Shown here in pieces: positions 9,413 through 17,899 of a DNA stretch of 64,000 nucleotides; within the stretch, counting starts at the first letter, position 1; the number at the start of each line of letters is the position of its first letter. The notes below the pieces were generated by a model. That model was not told the DNA's origin, did no database searches, and saw only the letters and a program-made list of their open reading frames with translations. Both the position numbers and the translations under genes were made by a program. The DNA comes from Flavobacterium sp. (GTDB taxonomy: Bacteria; Bacteroidota; Bacteroidia; Flavobacteriales; Flavobacteriaceae), in assembly GCF_027531705.1 (NCBI RefSeq), contig NZ_JAPZSP010000039.1, positions 1 through 64,000 of the forward strand. The letters run 5' to 3'.

Positions 9413-10417
9413 ATGCACGAAAATCAATCTACTATCTTAATTTATCAAACCGAAGATGGCGTTACTAAAATAGAAACACGTCTTTTGGATGAAACCGTTT
9501 GGCTTACTCAGGCTCAACTAGGTGACTTGTTTCAAAAATCAAAATCTACCATTAGTGAACATTTAAAAAATATTTTTCTTGAAGGTGAATTAAATGAAAA
9601 TTCAACTGTTCGGAAATTCCGAACAGTTCAAACTGAAGGAACACGAAATGTGGAAAGAGATATAGAAGTCTACAACCTAGATGTAATAATTTCGGTTGGT
9701 TATCGAGTAAAATCGCATCGTGGTACACAGTTTAGAATATGGGCAACACAACGATTAAAAGAATATTTAATCAAAGGTTTTACCATGAATGACGATTTGC
9801 TAAAGCAAGTTGGAGGCGGAAACTATTTTGACGAATTATTAGCTCGTATTCGTGACATTCGTTCTTCTGAAAAAGTTTTTTGGAGAAAGGTTTTAGATAT
9901 TTATTCAACAAGCATAGATTATGACCCAACCGTTGAAACATCTCAAAATTTCTTCAAAACCATACAAAACAAAATGCATTGGGCAGCTCATGGAAATACA
10001 GCGGCCGAGATTATTTATAAGCGTATAGATGCAACAAAACCAAATCTTGGTTTAACCAATTTTAAAGGAGAAAAGCCTACTCAGCAAGAAACTGAGATTG
10101 CCAAAAACTATTTAAACGAAAAAGAATTAAATCTATTAAACCGAATTGTAACTGCTTATTTGGAATTTGCTGAATTACAAGCATTAAACCAAAAACCAAT
10201 GTACATGAAGGATTGGATAGAACGTTTGGATGATTTTCTAAAAATGTCAGGTCAAGAAATTTTAAATCATTTAGGTACAATTAGTCATGATAAAGCCATT
10301 GAAAAAGCTAAATTAGAATTTGAAAAATTCAAAGAATTGACCAAAAATGAACTTTCTAAAGTAGAAAAAGACTTCATTAATCAAATTGAAAGCACAACTA
10401 AAAAGTTAAAAAAATAA
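9413..10417 (+). CDS. RhuM family protein (putative virulence-type Fic-associated/DNA-binding protein)
   Basis: 334 aa from the ATG at 9413; an upstream TTG at 9385 region would add ten residues but overlaps the terminator tail and promoter. It carries the RhuM signature: DETVWLTQAQLGDLFQKSKSTISEHLKNIF (helix-turn-helix-like), STVRKFRTVQTEG, NLDVIISVGYRVKSHRGTQFRIWAT and LKEYLIKGF. The family is named after a Salmonella island gene but is widespread, often beside defence or mobile DNA, and its function is unknown. C-terminal 60 residues are coiled-coil-like. The following VOC gene starts 10 nt downstream. Confidence 0.85.
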   Translation: MHENQSTILIYQTEDGVTKIETRLLDETVWLTQAQLGDLFQKSKSTISEHLKNIFLEGELNENSTVRKFRTVQTEGTRNVERDIEVYNLDVIISVGYRVKSHRGTQFRIWATQRLKEYLIKGFTMNDDLLKQVGGGNYFDELLARIRDIRSSEKVFWRKVLDIYSTSIDYDPTVETSQNFFKTIQNKMHWAAHGNTAAEIIYKRIDATKPNLGLTNFKGEKPTQQETEIAKNYLNEKELNLLNRIVTAYLEFAELQALNQKPMYMKDWIERLDDFLKMSGQEILNHLGTISHDKAIEKAKLEFEKFKELTKNELSKVEKDFINQIESTTKKLKK

Positions 10418-10427
10418 GTATATATCC

Positions 10428-10778
10428 ATGCTAACCAACATCAACCCAAAACTTCCAATGCGAAGTAAAAAAGCTACTAAAGACTATTATGTTAATCAAC
10501 TTGGCTTTTCCGAAATTGGAGATTATGATGGTTATTTGATGGTAGAAAAAGACGCAATTGAACTCCATTTTTTTGAATTCAAAGATCTCAATCCAGACGA
10601 AAATTACGGTCAAGTTTATATTAGAACCGATAAAATTGATTCGTTATACCAAACACTTTTAGATGCCAAAGTAAGGATTCATCCCAACGGATTATTGGAA
10701 ACAAAACCTTGGGGACAAAAAGAATTTTCTTTGTTAGATCCTGACAAAAATTTGCTGACTTTTGGTGAAAGTATTTAG
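10428..10778 (+). CDS. VOC/bleomycin-resistance-like protein
   Basis: 116 aa, one glyoxalase/bleomycin-binding unit of the dimeric type. It contains KDYYVNQLGF, the ligand-side strand AIELHFFEF, and the family closing motif PWGQKEFSLLDPDKNLLTFGE. Such proteins sequester bleomycin-type drugs or act as small dioxygenase/isomerase-like enzymes; which applies here cannot be read from sequence. It starts 10 nt after RhuM and is probably co-transcribed. Confidence 0.85.
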   Translation: MLTNINPKLPMRSKKATKDYYVNQLGFSEIGDYDGYLMVEKDAIELHFFEFKDLNPDENYGQVYIRTDKIDSLYQTLLDAKVRIHPNGLLETKPWGQKEFSLLDPDKNLLTFGESI

Positions 10779-10900
10779 TCAAAATAAATCTATAATTTAA
10801 TTTTCCTAAAATGATTATCAACTAAAATATTTTATCATTTAACATATTTTTATTGTTTATCAATAAATTTTTATTATTTTTGCTTCATCAACTTAAAATA

Positions 10901-11464
10901 ATGAAATGTATGGAAATCAAAATTAGCACCAAACAATTACTTTATGTATTGCTGTTTATCGCTTGGATTATATTCATTGGCATTTGCATTGAAGCTGGTG
11001 GCTTTATTGTAAATACCATTTTGCCATTTGTAACCAAAACAAACAACGCTAGCAACTATTGGAACGGTTTAGACTTATCTAACTTATTCATGCGCGACTC
11101 GGGAAATTTTGTGGTTTTAACATTTTTAATGATTATTGTGTCGGTTCTAAAAGCAATACTATTTTACCTTATCATAAAATTGTTGCACGATAAAAAATTA
11201 GATTTAGCAAAACCCTTTAATGATGCTTTACAAAAATTTATATCAATTAGTTCTTATTTAGCATTTGGAATAGGTCTTTTTTGCAACTACGGAAAAAATT
11301 ATGCTGCTTGGTTAGAAAGCCAAAATATTTTGTTACCAAAAATAGAAGATTTGCGTTTTGATGGTGGAGATGTATGGCTGTTTATGGGAATTATTTTATT
11401 TATAATTTCTTTTATTATCAAAAAAGGAGTCGAAATTCAAGCTGAAAACGAATTAACAATATAA
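10901..11464 (+). CDS. DUF2975 membrane protein
   Basis: About 187 aa from the ATG at 10901 (MKCMEIK); another ATG at 10910 gives 184 aa. Four predicted membrane helices: LLYVLLFIAWIIFIGICI, FVVLTFLMIIVSVLKAILFYL, FISISSYLAFGIGLF and VWLFMGIILFIISFII. The pairing with a short Xre-type repressor 2 nt downstream is the standard arrangement of the family (compare Bacillus YoaS/YozG). Role unknown; probably a membrane partner or target of that regulator. Confidence 0.85.
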   Translation: MKCMEIKISTKQLLYVLLFIAWIIFIGICIEAGGFIVNTILPFVTKTNNASNYWNGLDLSNLFMRDSGNFVVLTFLMIIVSVLKAILFYLIIKLLHDKKLDLAKPFNDALQKFISISSYLAFGIGLFCNYGKNYAAWLESQNILLPKIEDLRFDGGDVWLFMGIILFIISFIIKKGVEIQAENELTI

Positions 11465-11466
11465 AT

Positions 11467-11670
11467 ATGCCAATAGTAGTAAACCTTGACGTAATGATGG
11501 CAAAGAGAAAAATGTCACTAAACGAACTTTCCGAAAAAGTCGATTTGACATTATCAAACTTATCAATCCTAAAAACAGGAAAAGCCAAAGCCATTCGCTT
11601 TAACACACTTGAAGCCATCTGCAAAGCATTAGATTGCCAACCAGGTGATATATTGGAATATGTAGAGTAA
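11467..11670 (+). CDS. Short Xre/Cro-type helix-turn-helix regulator
   Basis: 67 aa, essentially only an HTH_26-type domain: MMAKRKMSLNELSEKVDLTLSNLSILKTGKAKAIRFNTLEAICKALDCQPGDILEY. It is the partner of the DUF2975 gene (2-nt gap) and likely autoregulates the pair. Full length for YozG-like proteins. Confidence 0.92.
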   Translation: MPIVVNLDVMMAKRKMSLNELSEKVDLTLSNLSILKTGKAKAIRFNTLEAICKALDCQPGDILEYVE

Positions 11671-11728
11671 TACTAAATAATCACGAGTAAGATGCTCCCG
11701 CCAGCAATCAGACTTTTAAACTAAAACA

Positions 11729-11766
11729 ATCCTCAATTCATCGTTGGGGATTTTTTGTATATTTAC
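11729..11766 (+). promoter_or_regulatory. Compound terminator/promoter, copy B
   Basis: Arms ATCCTCAA and TTGGGGAT around the loop TTCATCG, then T6 and GTATATTTAC. From the second arm onward 23 nt are identical to copy A (9372-9394). It ends 16 nt before the DUF1801 start, the same geometry as copy A before RhuM. Confidence 0.6.
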
Positions 11767-11782
11767 TTTTTAAACAAAAAAA

Positions 11783-12175
11783 ATGCTTCCAGAAATTCAA
11801 AACTATAACAATTCTCACTCTACAGAATACGTGGAAATTTGTAATAAATTGACGGAAATTATCATGAAAAATCTACCTGAAGCCGAAAAAAAAATTTGGC
11901 ATTCACATCCCGTTTGGTTTTTGGATGGAAATCCGATTGTGGGTTATGACAAATTAAAAAATGGTTTGAGATTGATGTTTTGGAGCGGTGCCAGTTTTGA
12001 CGAAAGTCAACTAAAAATCGGAAATGGAAAATTTAAAGATGCCTCAAAAACTTATACATCAATAGATGAAATAAACATAGAAGATATTGAGCGTTGGCTT
12101 CAAAAATCGAGAGAAATTCAGTGGGATTATAAAAATATTGTAAAACGAAAAGGCGTTTTAGAACGCTTGAAATAA
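11783..12175 (+). CDS. DUF1801 (YdhG-like) protein
   Basis: 130 aa. Contains the family blocks ICNKLTEIIMKNLPEAEKKIWHSHPVWFLDGNPIVGYDKLKNGLRLMFWSGASF and a C-terminal helix. The fold is that of small YdhG/YjbR-like proteins of unknown function. No signal peptide. Convergent with purM; the stop codons are 6 nt apart. Confidence 0.82.
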   Translation: MLPEIQNYNNSHSTEYVEICNKLTEIIMKNLPEAEKKIWHSHPVWFLDGNPIVGYDKLKNGLRLMFWSGASFDESQLKIGNGKFKDASKTYTSIDEINIEDIERWLQKSREIQWDYKNIVKRKGVLERLK

Positions 12176-12181
12176 ATTTAA

Positions 12182-13360
12182 TCAATATTCAAAGGTTCCA
12201 AATTCGCTTTTTATAGTGAGTTTTTTTGTTTCGCTTGCTTCTACTCTACCAACAATTTGCGCATCAACTCTAAAAGATTTTGAGATAGAAATTATATCAT
12301 TCGCAATTTCGGCTGGTACGTATAATTCCATTCGGTGACCACAATTGAAAACTTGGTACATTTCTTTCCAATCGGTTTGCGATTGTTCTTGAATCAATTT
12401 AAAAAGTGGCGGAACTGGAAATAAGTTATCTTTTATTACATGAACATTGTCCACAAAATGTAAAATTTTAGTTTGCGCACCACCGCTGCAATGCACCATT
12501 CCGTGAATTTCATTTGGTGTGAACTTATCTAGAATGTTTTTTATAATTGGCGCATACGTTCTTGTAGGTGAAAGCACTAATTTTCCAGCATCAATTGGAG
12601 AATTCTCTACAGTATCGGTCAATTTTACTTTTCCAGAATAAACCAATTCTTTTGGCACTTGCGCATCAAAACTCTCGGGAAATTTTTCGGCTAAATAGTT
12701 GGCAAAAACATCATGTCTTGCCGATGTTAAACCATTGCTCCCCATGCCACCATTATAACTTTTTTCATAGTTAGCTTGCCCAAAAGAAGCCAATCCAACT
12801 ATTACATCACCTGGTTTGATATTGGCATTATCAACAACTTTAGAACGTTTCATTCGGGCCGTAACTGTAGAATCTACTATGATTGTTCTAACCAAATCAC
12901 CAACATCGGCAGTTTCACCACCAGTTGAATGAATTGTTACACCAAACGATTTCAATTCGGCAATTAACTCTTCAGTTCCATTGATAATAGCAGAAATAAC
13001 TTCGGCTGGTATTAGATTTTTATTACGCCCAATTGTTGAAGAAAGTAAAATATTGTCAGTTGCGCCAACACATAATAAATCGTCAATATTCATTATTAGT
13101 GCGTCTTGAGCAATGCCTTTCCAAACTGACAAATCGCCCGTTTCTTTCCAATACATGTAGGCTAAGGACGATTTTGTTCCAGCACCATCAGCATGCATGA
13201 TTAGGCAATAATCATCATCATTGGTCAAATAATCGGGAACAATTTTGCAAAAAGCTTTAGGAAATAAACCTTTATCAATGTTTTTGATAGCGTTATGAAC
13301 GTCTTCTTTGGAAGCAGAAACTCCGCGCAAATTATAGCGTTGGCTGTTGTCAGAACTCAT
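12182..13360 (-). CDS. purM: Phosphoribosylformylglycinamidine cyclo-ligase (AIR synthetase)
   Basis: 392 aa, the longer form found in Bacteroidetes. It closes the imidazole ring of FGAM using ATP, the fifth step of purine synthesis. Visible blocks: MHADGAGTKSSLAYMYW, MNIDDLLCVGATDN, HSTGGETADVGD (the substrate and nucleotide loops) and GLASFGQANYEKSYNGGMGSNG, then the AIRS C-terminal domain with HGMVHCSGGAQTK. A -7 element lies 24 nt upstream. Monocistronic by context. Confidence 0.95.
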   Translation of the reverse strand: MSSDNSQRYNLRGVSASKEDVHNAIKNIDKGLFPKAFCKIVPDYLTNDDDYCLIMHADGAGTKSSLAYMYWKETGDLSVWKGIAQDALIMNIDDLLCVGATDNILLSSTIGRNKNLIPAEVISAIINGTEELIAELKSFGVTIHSTGGETADVGDLVRTIIVDSTVTARMKRSKVVDNANIKPGDVIVGLASFGQANYEKSYNGGMGSNGLTSARHDVFANYLAEKFPESFDAQVPKELVYSGKVKLTDTVENSPIDAGKLVLSPTRTYAPIIKNILDKFTPNEIHGMVHCSGGAQTKILHFVDNVHVIKDNLFPVPPLFKLIQEQSQTDWKEMYQVFNCGHRMELYVPAEIANDIISISKSFRVDAQIVGRVEASETKKLTIKSEFGTFEY

Positions 13361-13383
13361 TGTGTAGTTATTGTTGTGTCTGG

Positions 13384-13391
13384 CAAAGATA
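13384..13391 (-). promoter_or_regulatory. -7 element of purM
   Basis: Minus-strand TATCTTTG, a perfect TAnnTTTG match, 24 nt before the purM ATG. The expected -33 region falls in the repetitive stretch 13401-13433 and shows no clear TTG. Confidence 0.45.
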
Positions 13392-13400
13392 ATAAAAGAA

Positions 13401-13433
13401 TGCAGATTTCAGAATGCAGAATTTAGAATTCAG
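13401..13433. repeat. Short degenerate tandem repeat
   Basis: Repeated word GCAGAWTTCAGAA: three imperfect copies of a roughly 12-nt unit (GCAGATTTCAGAAT, GCAGAATTTAGAAT, TCAGAA). Simple intergenic repeat between purM and the OmpA-like gene; other intergenic regions of this window carry different words of the same kind. Confidence 0.6.
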
Positions 13434-13473
13434 AAAATAAAATTTTCATAAAAATTTGCTACATACTTTGAAT

Positions 13474-14361
13474 TCAATTTTCTAAAATCAAGATTTCTAC
13501 TCTACGATTGGCAGCTCTTTCAGCTTCATTTTTTTCTGGGATTGGAAAAAGTGGTTGCGAAACTCCAAAACCTTTGTAGGCAACTCTTGAGCTTTCAATT
13601 CCGTTTTGACGCAAAAAATTAGAAATGGCTTTGGATCTTTGTGTCGATAAATCAACTCTATCTTTTGTCATACAACATAAATGTCCTTGTAATTCTATTT
13701 TTAATTTAGGATTATTTTGCATAACCAATAGCAATTCGTAGAGTTTACTTCTCGATTCATTGACAACAGCAAACGTATTAATTACAAAATTCAAATTATC
13801 AATTTTGAGCTTGTCTCCAACTGCTGAATTACCTATCAGCTTCATAAACTCAACATTTAGCTTATACTCTACTCTACTTCCATCTGGATTTTCGATTATT
13901 AATTCTTTTGGATAATTGATTTCTTTTTTGGGCTCAACAGCAATTTCTTCTTTTTTAATTCCGAGTATTTCGTCCTCTTTTGCTAAATCTTTTTCTAGTA
14001 AATAATAAATTGTAACTTTTCTATTTTCTGCTTTGTTGGTAGATTGTTTGAAATTTTCTCCAAAACTTCTAGTTTTAAAATCTTCACGAATTTTGATTTT
14101 ATCTTTAATCTGATTGAAAATAAAATTCACTCGTTTCTTAGCTAATGTATCATTAAACCCTGAAGTTCCGTCTTCATCGGTATAGCCATTTATAGCTACA
14201 ATTTTCACCTCTTTGTTGGCAAGCATCCAATCTTGTAATTTTTTATTTTCTTTTTTTGCCATTTCATGCTTATTGCTTTCAAAATAGACCACAAATTGCT
14301 CTTGAGAAAAAGAAAAAACAGATTGAAGTAAGATATAGATAAAAAGAAGTTTTGTTTTCAT
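13474..14361 (-). CDS. OmpA-family protein with two OmpA-like domains
   Basis: 295 aa from the ATG at 14361; a TTG 18 nt upstream is less likely because a perfect -7 element (minus TAAATTTG, 14377-14384) overlaps it. Signal peptide MKTKLLFIYILLQSVFSFSQ, then an N-terminal OmpA/MotB-like domain (IAINGYTDEDG...FNDTLAKKRVNFI...FGE) and a C-terminal one (LKIELQGHLCC...LSTQRSKAISNFLRQNGI...YKGFGVSQPL...NRRVEI). Such domains bind peptidoglycan in the periplasm. There is no beta-barrel, so it is a periplasmic or lipid-free envelope protein. Confidence 0.88.
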   Translation of the reverse strand: MKTKLLFIYILLQSVFSFSQEQFVVYFESNKHEMAKKENKKLQDWMLANKEVKIVAINGYTDEDGTSGFNDTLAKKRVNFIFNQIKDKIKIREDFKTRSFGENFKQSTNKAENRKVTIYYLLEKDLAKEDEILGIKKEEIAVEPKKEINYPKELIIENPDGSRVEYKLNVEFMKLIGNSAVGDKLKIDNLNFVINTFAVVNESRSKLYELLLVMQNNPKLKIELQGHLCCMTKDRVDLSTQRSKAISNFLRQNGIESSRVAYKGFGVSQPLFPIPEKNEAERAANRRVEILILEN

Positions 14362-14489
14362 TTTGTATAATTTATTCAAATTTAGGCATACTTAAAATAG
14401 ATAGCAAAAGTTACACCAAAAAAAAGAATCAAAAAATATAATTACGTGAATTACATTTTTTGATTCAAATAAAATTAAAAAAATATATT

Positions 14490-15017
14490 TTATTCAGCAG
14501 CAACTGCCGAAGTGTATCTACTGCTTTTAAATGTTGAAACCCATTTCATTGCAAAATCAGATGGCATTTTTGGTTTTTTCATTGTAACAAATTTTAGATG
14601 TGTATCTGAATTTCCTTTTACAACATAAACCAAACCCGTTTCTTCTATATTGAATTTTTCATCTGTTAATTCAATTCTGTAAATTGTCCAAGGAAGCGCT
14701 GCGTCTTTGTCTTGTTCTAGAATTGTCAACTTTGGTTTTGGATCTCTTAGGTTAGAAACATATTCTTTTACCACTTCTTCATTTGTAACATTTTTAGAAT
14801 ACTTAATTCTCAACTCTTCAACATTGATGTTATTGTCACCATGTTTCTCTTCGTAAGCGTTGTAAACAATTCTATCTATAAGTTGATCTTCTTCGTTAAA
14901 TTCTAATTTAAGTTTATATTCTTGTGGAAAATCTACTACAACTTTTTCGTTAGTTTGTGCAGATGCAGTAAAGCCTAATGCAAGAGAAAATGCAAGAGTG
15001 AAGGTCAGTTTTTTCAT
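14490..15017 (-). CDS. Secreted protein of unknown function
   Basis: 175 aa with a clear signal peptide (MKKLTFTLAFSLALGFTASAQ, cut after A-S-A). The mature part is charged and beta-rich without a domain I recognise; it reads VVVDFPQEYKLKLEFNEED early and FVTMKKPKMPSDFAMKWVSTFKSSRY late. No lipobox or T9SS tail, so probably periplasmic. Stands alone, with about 275 nt of AT-rich sequence on its 5' side in which I see no RNA gene or convincing promoter. Confidence 0.75.
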   Translation of the reverse strand: MKKLTFTLAFSLALGFTASAQTNEKVVVDFPQEYKLKLEFNEEDQLIDRIVYNAYEEKHGDNNINVEELRIKYSKNVTNEEVVKEYVSNLRDPKPKLTILEQDKDAALPWTIYRIELTDEKFNIEETGLVYVVKGNSDTHLKFVTMKKPKMPSDFAMKWVSTFKSSRYTSAVAAE

Positions 15018-15292
15018 AAGTTAGATTTAGTTTTTTTGATGGTTTGTTTTTTAGCAAATCGTCATAAAAATGTTCGACTATTAGTATTAATAACAGTCAA
15101 AAAGTAAAGTAAATCTAATTATGTCGTTAATTATTTGTAAATAATCAACATAAAAGTGAGTAAATTGAGGGTTTTCAAATATAGTTATTATATTCTAAAA
15201 TCAAATAAAAAACTTTACTATTTTTATTTTTTTTTATGAGCTCAAAAGAAATAGCAAAAAATCACTTTCTTTACAAGAAAAATATCACTGTT

Positions 15293-15739
15293 ATGAAGAA
15301 AACTATTTTATTCTTATTTGTTTTATTTATTAACCATATTAATGGACAATCTACTCTTAATTCAGGAAGTATGATTACTTCTAATAGTATGATTACTATT
15401 GGCGAAATTGTTGTAAATCCCGAAAACACATCTCAATCAAGTTCGGGAATTATTGGTGTTTTGGCACAAATTAACCAGCAAACATTAGAAGTTTCACAAT
15501 TTGATATAGCCGAAAATGTTACGGTTTATCCAAATCCAACTGTTGCAAAGTTGTTTTTTAAGTCACAAAAAAATCTTTCAAATGAAAAAATTGTCATTTA
15601 TAATGAAACTGGACAACTTATCTCAGAAAAGATAATTGATACATCAAATTCTATCGATTTATATGAATTATCAAGTGGAATTTATTTGATTCAATTTAGT
15701 AACAAGCAATTAAAATCATTTAAAATTATTAAGAAATAA
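15293..15739 (+). CDS. Small T9SS-exported protein (type A sorting domain)
   Basis: 148 aa from the ATG at 15293, which starts a good signal peptide (MKKTILFLFVLFINHINGQ); a longer frame from 15236 has no signal. The C-terminal 75 residues (VTVYPNPTVAKLFF...IVIYNETGQLISE...IDLYELSSGIYLIQF...FKIIKK) are a classic type A T9SS sorting domain, so the product is moved across the outer membrane and probably attached to the surface. The cargo part is only about 50 residues with a GSMITSNSMITIGEI repeat, too small for a known enzyme. Confidence 0.85.
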   Translation: MKKTILFLFVLFINHINGQSTLNSGSMITSNSMITIGEIVVNPENTSQSSSGIIGVLAQINQQTLEVSQFDIAENVTVYPNPTVAKLFFKSQKNLSNEKIVIYNETGQLISEKIIDTSNSIDLYELSSGIYLIQFSNKQLKSFKIIKK

Positions 15740-15793
15740 CGAGTTCAATTGCAATGACAATCGCAAAATACAATTTCAATAAAAAAAATAATT

Positions 15794-16888
15794 ATGAAAA
15801 AAACAATTACACTTTTAGCTTTATTTATTTCGATTCTAACATTTGCTCAAGTTCCACAAGGAATTTCTTATCAAGCAATTGCATTGAATTCTTCAGGAAA
15901 TCCAGTTGTTAGTTCTAATGTTGGCATTCGTCTTTCTGTTCTTGATAATTCAGCTAATGGAACCGTTTTATATACCGAAACACATACTAAAACCACTAAT
16001 GCGCAAGGATTATTCAATTTGGTTATTGGACAAGGAACACCTTCTACTGGCACATTTTCAACTATAAATTGGGGAACAAATTCTAAATTTCTAAAAGTAG
16101 AAATGGATGCTACTGGCGGAACAAATTATGTTTTGGTTGGAACTACCCAATTGTTGAGTGTTCCTTATGCATTGGTTGCAGGAAAAGTTGATTACAATAA
16201 TATTAAAAACAACCCAAATGAAGTAAGCACACTTTCGTTCATGACAAGTAGTAATGCCTATGTATTAGCGCCCTACTCAGTTGGCGGTACTGGTAGTACA
16301 ACTAACCAATGGTTTTCTACTTCAATTTCTGGAACACCTTTTGCAAAATCGTGGAATAGTTTTTTAACTTCTACAAATGCCTATGTACTCGCACCATATT
16401 CTGTTGGTGGAACAGGAAGTTCAACTAATCAGTGGTTTTCAACTTCTATTTCGGGAACTCCAATTAAAATGGTTACAGATGGTCAGTACAGAACTGGAAT
16501 CGTGACTTCCACAAATGCTTATGTCTTAGCTCCGTATTCTGTTGGTGGCACAGGAAGCACAACCAATCAATGGTTCTCAACTTCTATTTCGGGAACTGTT
16601 ATAGATATTGTTTGTACAGATTATTATATCGGAATTTTAACAACTACAAATGTATACGTTCATGCACCTTATTCTATAGGCGGAACAGGTAGCACAACAA
16701 ATCAATGGTTTTCTACTTCAATTTCTGGAAATCCAATTAAAATTGTAGGGTTTGATGGAGGAAATGGAATTTTAGCTGTAACAAGTACAAATGCTTATTG
16801 TCTAGCACCTTATTCGGTTGGTGGAACTGGAAGCACAACCAATCAATGGTTTACAACTACTATTAGTGGTACAGTTTTTCAAAATTAA
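15794..16888 (+). CDS. Secreted repeat protein with five near-identical blades
   Basis: 364 aa. Signal peptide (to about residue 18), then a Bacteroidetes N-terminal beta domain (PQGISYQAIALNSSGNPV...LSVPYALVAGKV, residues 19-136) known from collagen-like and tail-fibre-like surface proteins. Residues about 150-364 hold five repeats, whose conserved core NAYVLAPYSVGGTGSTTNQW starts at residues 154, 195, 241, 286 and 333; periods of 41-47 residues and the variable GIVTSTNAY joint suggest an RCC1-like propeller. The gene ends right after the fifth repeat and has no T9SS tail. Synonymous codons differ strongly between repeats. Function unknown. Confidence 0.8.
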   Translation: MKKTITLLALFISILTFAQVPQGISYQAIALNSSGNPVVSSNVGIRLSVLDNSANGTVLYTETHTKTTNAQGLFNLVIGQGTPSTGTFSTINWGTNSKFLKVEMDATGGTNYVLVGTTQLLSVPYALVAGKVDYNNIKNNPNEVSTLSFMTSSNAYVLAPYSVGGTGSTTNQWFSTSISGTPFAKSWNSFLTSTNAYVLAPYSVGGTGSSTNQWFSTSISGTPIKMVTDGQYRTGIVTSTNAYVLAPYSVGGTGSTTNQWFSTSISGTVIDIVCTDYYIGILTTTNVYVHAPYSIGGTGSTTNQWFSTSISGNPIKIVGFDGGNGILAVTSTNAYCLAPYSVGGTGSTTNQWFTTTISGTVFQN

Positions 16889-16904
16889 AAAAATTTTAAC
16901 TAAT

Positions 16905-16939
16905 AAAAAACCTGCTTGAAATCTCAAAGCAGGTTTTTT
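16905..16939. terminator. Bidirectional terminator
   Basis: AAAAAACCTGCTT and AAGCAGGTTTTTT form a long stem with T-runs on both strands. It serves the repeat-protein gene (plus) and the T9SS protein gene (minus), which converge here. Confidence 0.88.
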
Positions 16940-16975
16940 TTTGAAAACTAAGTTTGTTGAAAATAAAAATCTTTC

Positions 16976-17785
16976 TTATTCTTTAATAAATTTTAAAACT
17001 TTTAAAACTCCATTAACTTTAGCCTTTATAAAATAAATACCATTTGAAAAATTTGACATCTCAATTTCTTTTAAATATGGTTTTACAGCAAAATTTAAAA
17101 CTTGCTTTCCTGATAAATCATAAATAGTAATTTCAGAATTGTTATCACAAAAAGAAATATCTAAACTTTCTTTGACTGGATTTGGAAAAACAACCGTTGT
17201 TGATTGCTCAAATGAATTATTAGACAAGGAACAAACATCACAAACATTAATTTGATAATCTTCAGTTTCTCCATAAATATAATTATTACATGGATCAATA
17301 GTAGCTCCCACTATATTCCATACCAATCTAATTCTTAACTTATGGTTACCAATTGTTGTACCAATAGGTATTGTAAAAGGAAAATTAATATTCCCATTTC
17401 CTGCAACTGGAGTTACCGTTACTCCAATTCTTTCAGACAAATCAAAAAAATAATCATCATTATAATCAATCCAAGTAGCAATTGAATTACCTCCAAACTG
17501 ACCACCACTAACAATTAAATTAAAAGTATTTCCTCTTTGTAAATCAGCAGTATAATTAGGTTGACCTGTAAAATAGGTATAGGAAATAGGCGAAAATAAT
17601 CCAGTATTATTATTTAAACTTGTTCCAGGAATTTGAACATTTGTTATTACATCACCATCTTGAGAACCATAAGTATATGTTGGAATACAATAACTATTAT
17701 TGTCAAAAACATTTACATTTTCTTGACAACATAAAATAATTGAGTATAACAAGAAACTAAATGTTACTATTGCTTTTTTATTCAT
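16976..17785 (-). CDS. T9SS-exported GEVED-domain protein
   Basis: 269 aa. Signal peptide MNKKAIVTFSFLLYSIILCC, then a GEVED domain (residues about 30-180) with the calcium-type loop WIDYNDDYFFDLSERI and the closing GETEDYQINV motif, then a type A T9SS sorting domain (VVFPNPVKESLDISF...ITIYDLSGKQVLNF...FSNGIYFIKAKVNG...KFIKE). GEVED domains are carried by secreted adhesins and proteases of this phylum; no catalytic domain is present here. Predicted cell-surface protein. Confidence 0.88.
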   Translation of the reverse strand: MNKKAIVTFSFLLYSIILCCQENVNVFDNNSYCIPTYTYGSQDGDVITNVQIPGTSLNNNTGLFSPISYTYFTGQPNYTADLQRGNTFNLIVSGGQFGGNSIATWIDYNDDYFFDLSERIGVTVTPVAGNGNINFPFTIPIGTTIGNHKLRIRLVWNIVGATIDPCNNYIYGETEDYQINVCDVCSLSNNSFEQSTTVVFPNPVKESLDISFCDNNSEITIYDLSGKQVLNFAVKPYLKEIEMSNFSNGIYFIKAKVNGVLKVLKFIKE

Positions 17786-17841
17786 AAAAATTTATTATTT
17801 GACTGCAATATAGATAAATTAATTAAACTCAATAAAAAAAT

Positions 17842-17877
17842 AAAAAACCTGCTCAAAATTTTCATGCAGGTTTTTTT
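17842..17877 (-). terminator. Terminator of glnN
   Basis: Stem AAAAAACCTGC/GCAGGTTTTTT, 13-nt loop, T-run on both strands, 23 nt after the glnN stop. The stem uses the same CCTGC word as the terminator at 16905-16939. Confidence 0.85.
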
Positions 17878-17899
17878 CTATATTCTATTTTTTTAAAAA

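Noticed and set aside
9413..11670. Possible prophage or island from RhuM and Xre genes
   Set aside because: No integrase, structural phage genes, tRNA or attachment repeats; only the short terminator/promoter duplication.
16253..16888. Periodic sequence that might be taken for a CRISPR or minisatellite
   Set aside because: The period is protein-level (41-47 codons) and DNA copies differ at many synonymous sites; no spacer structure.
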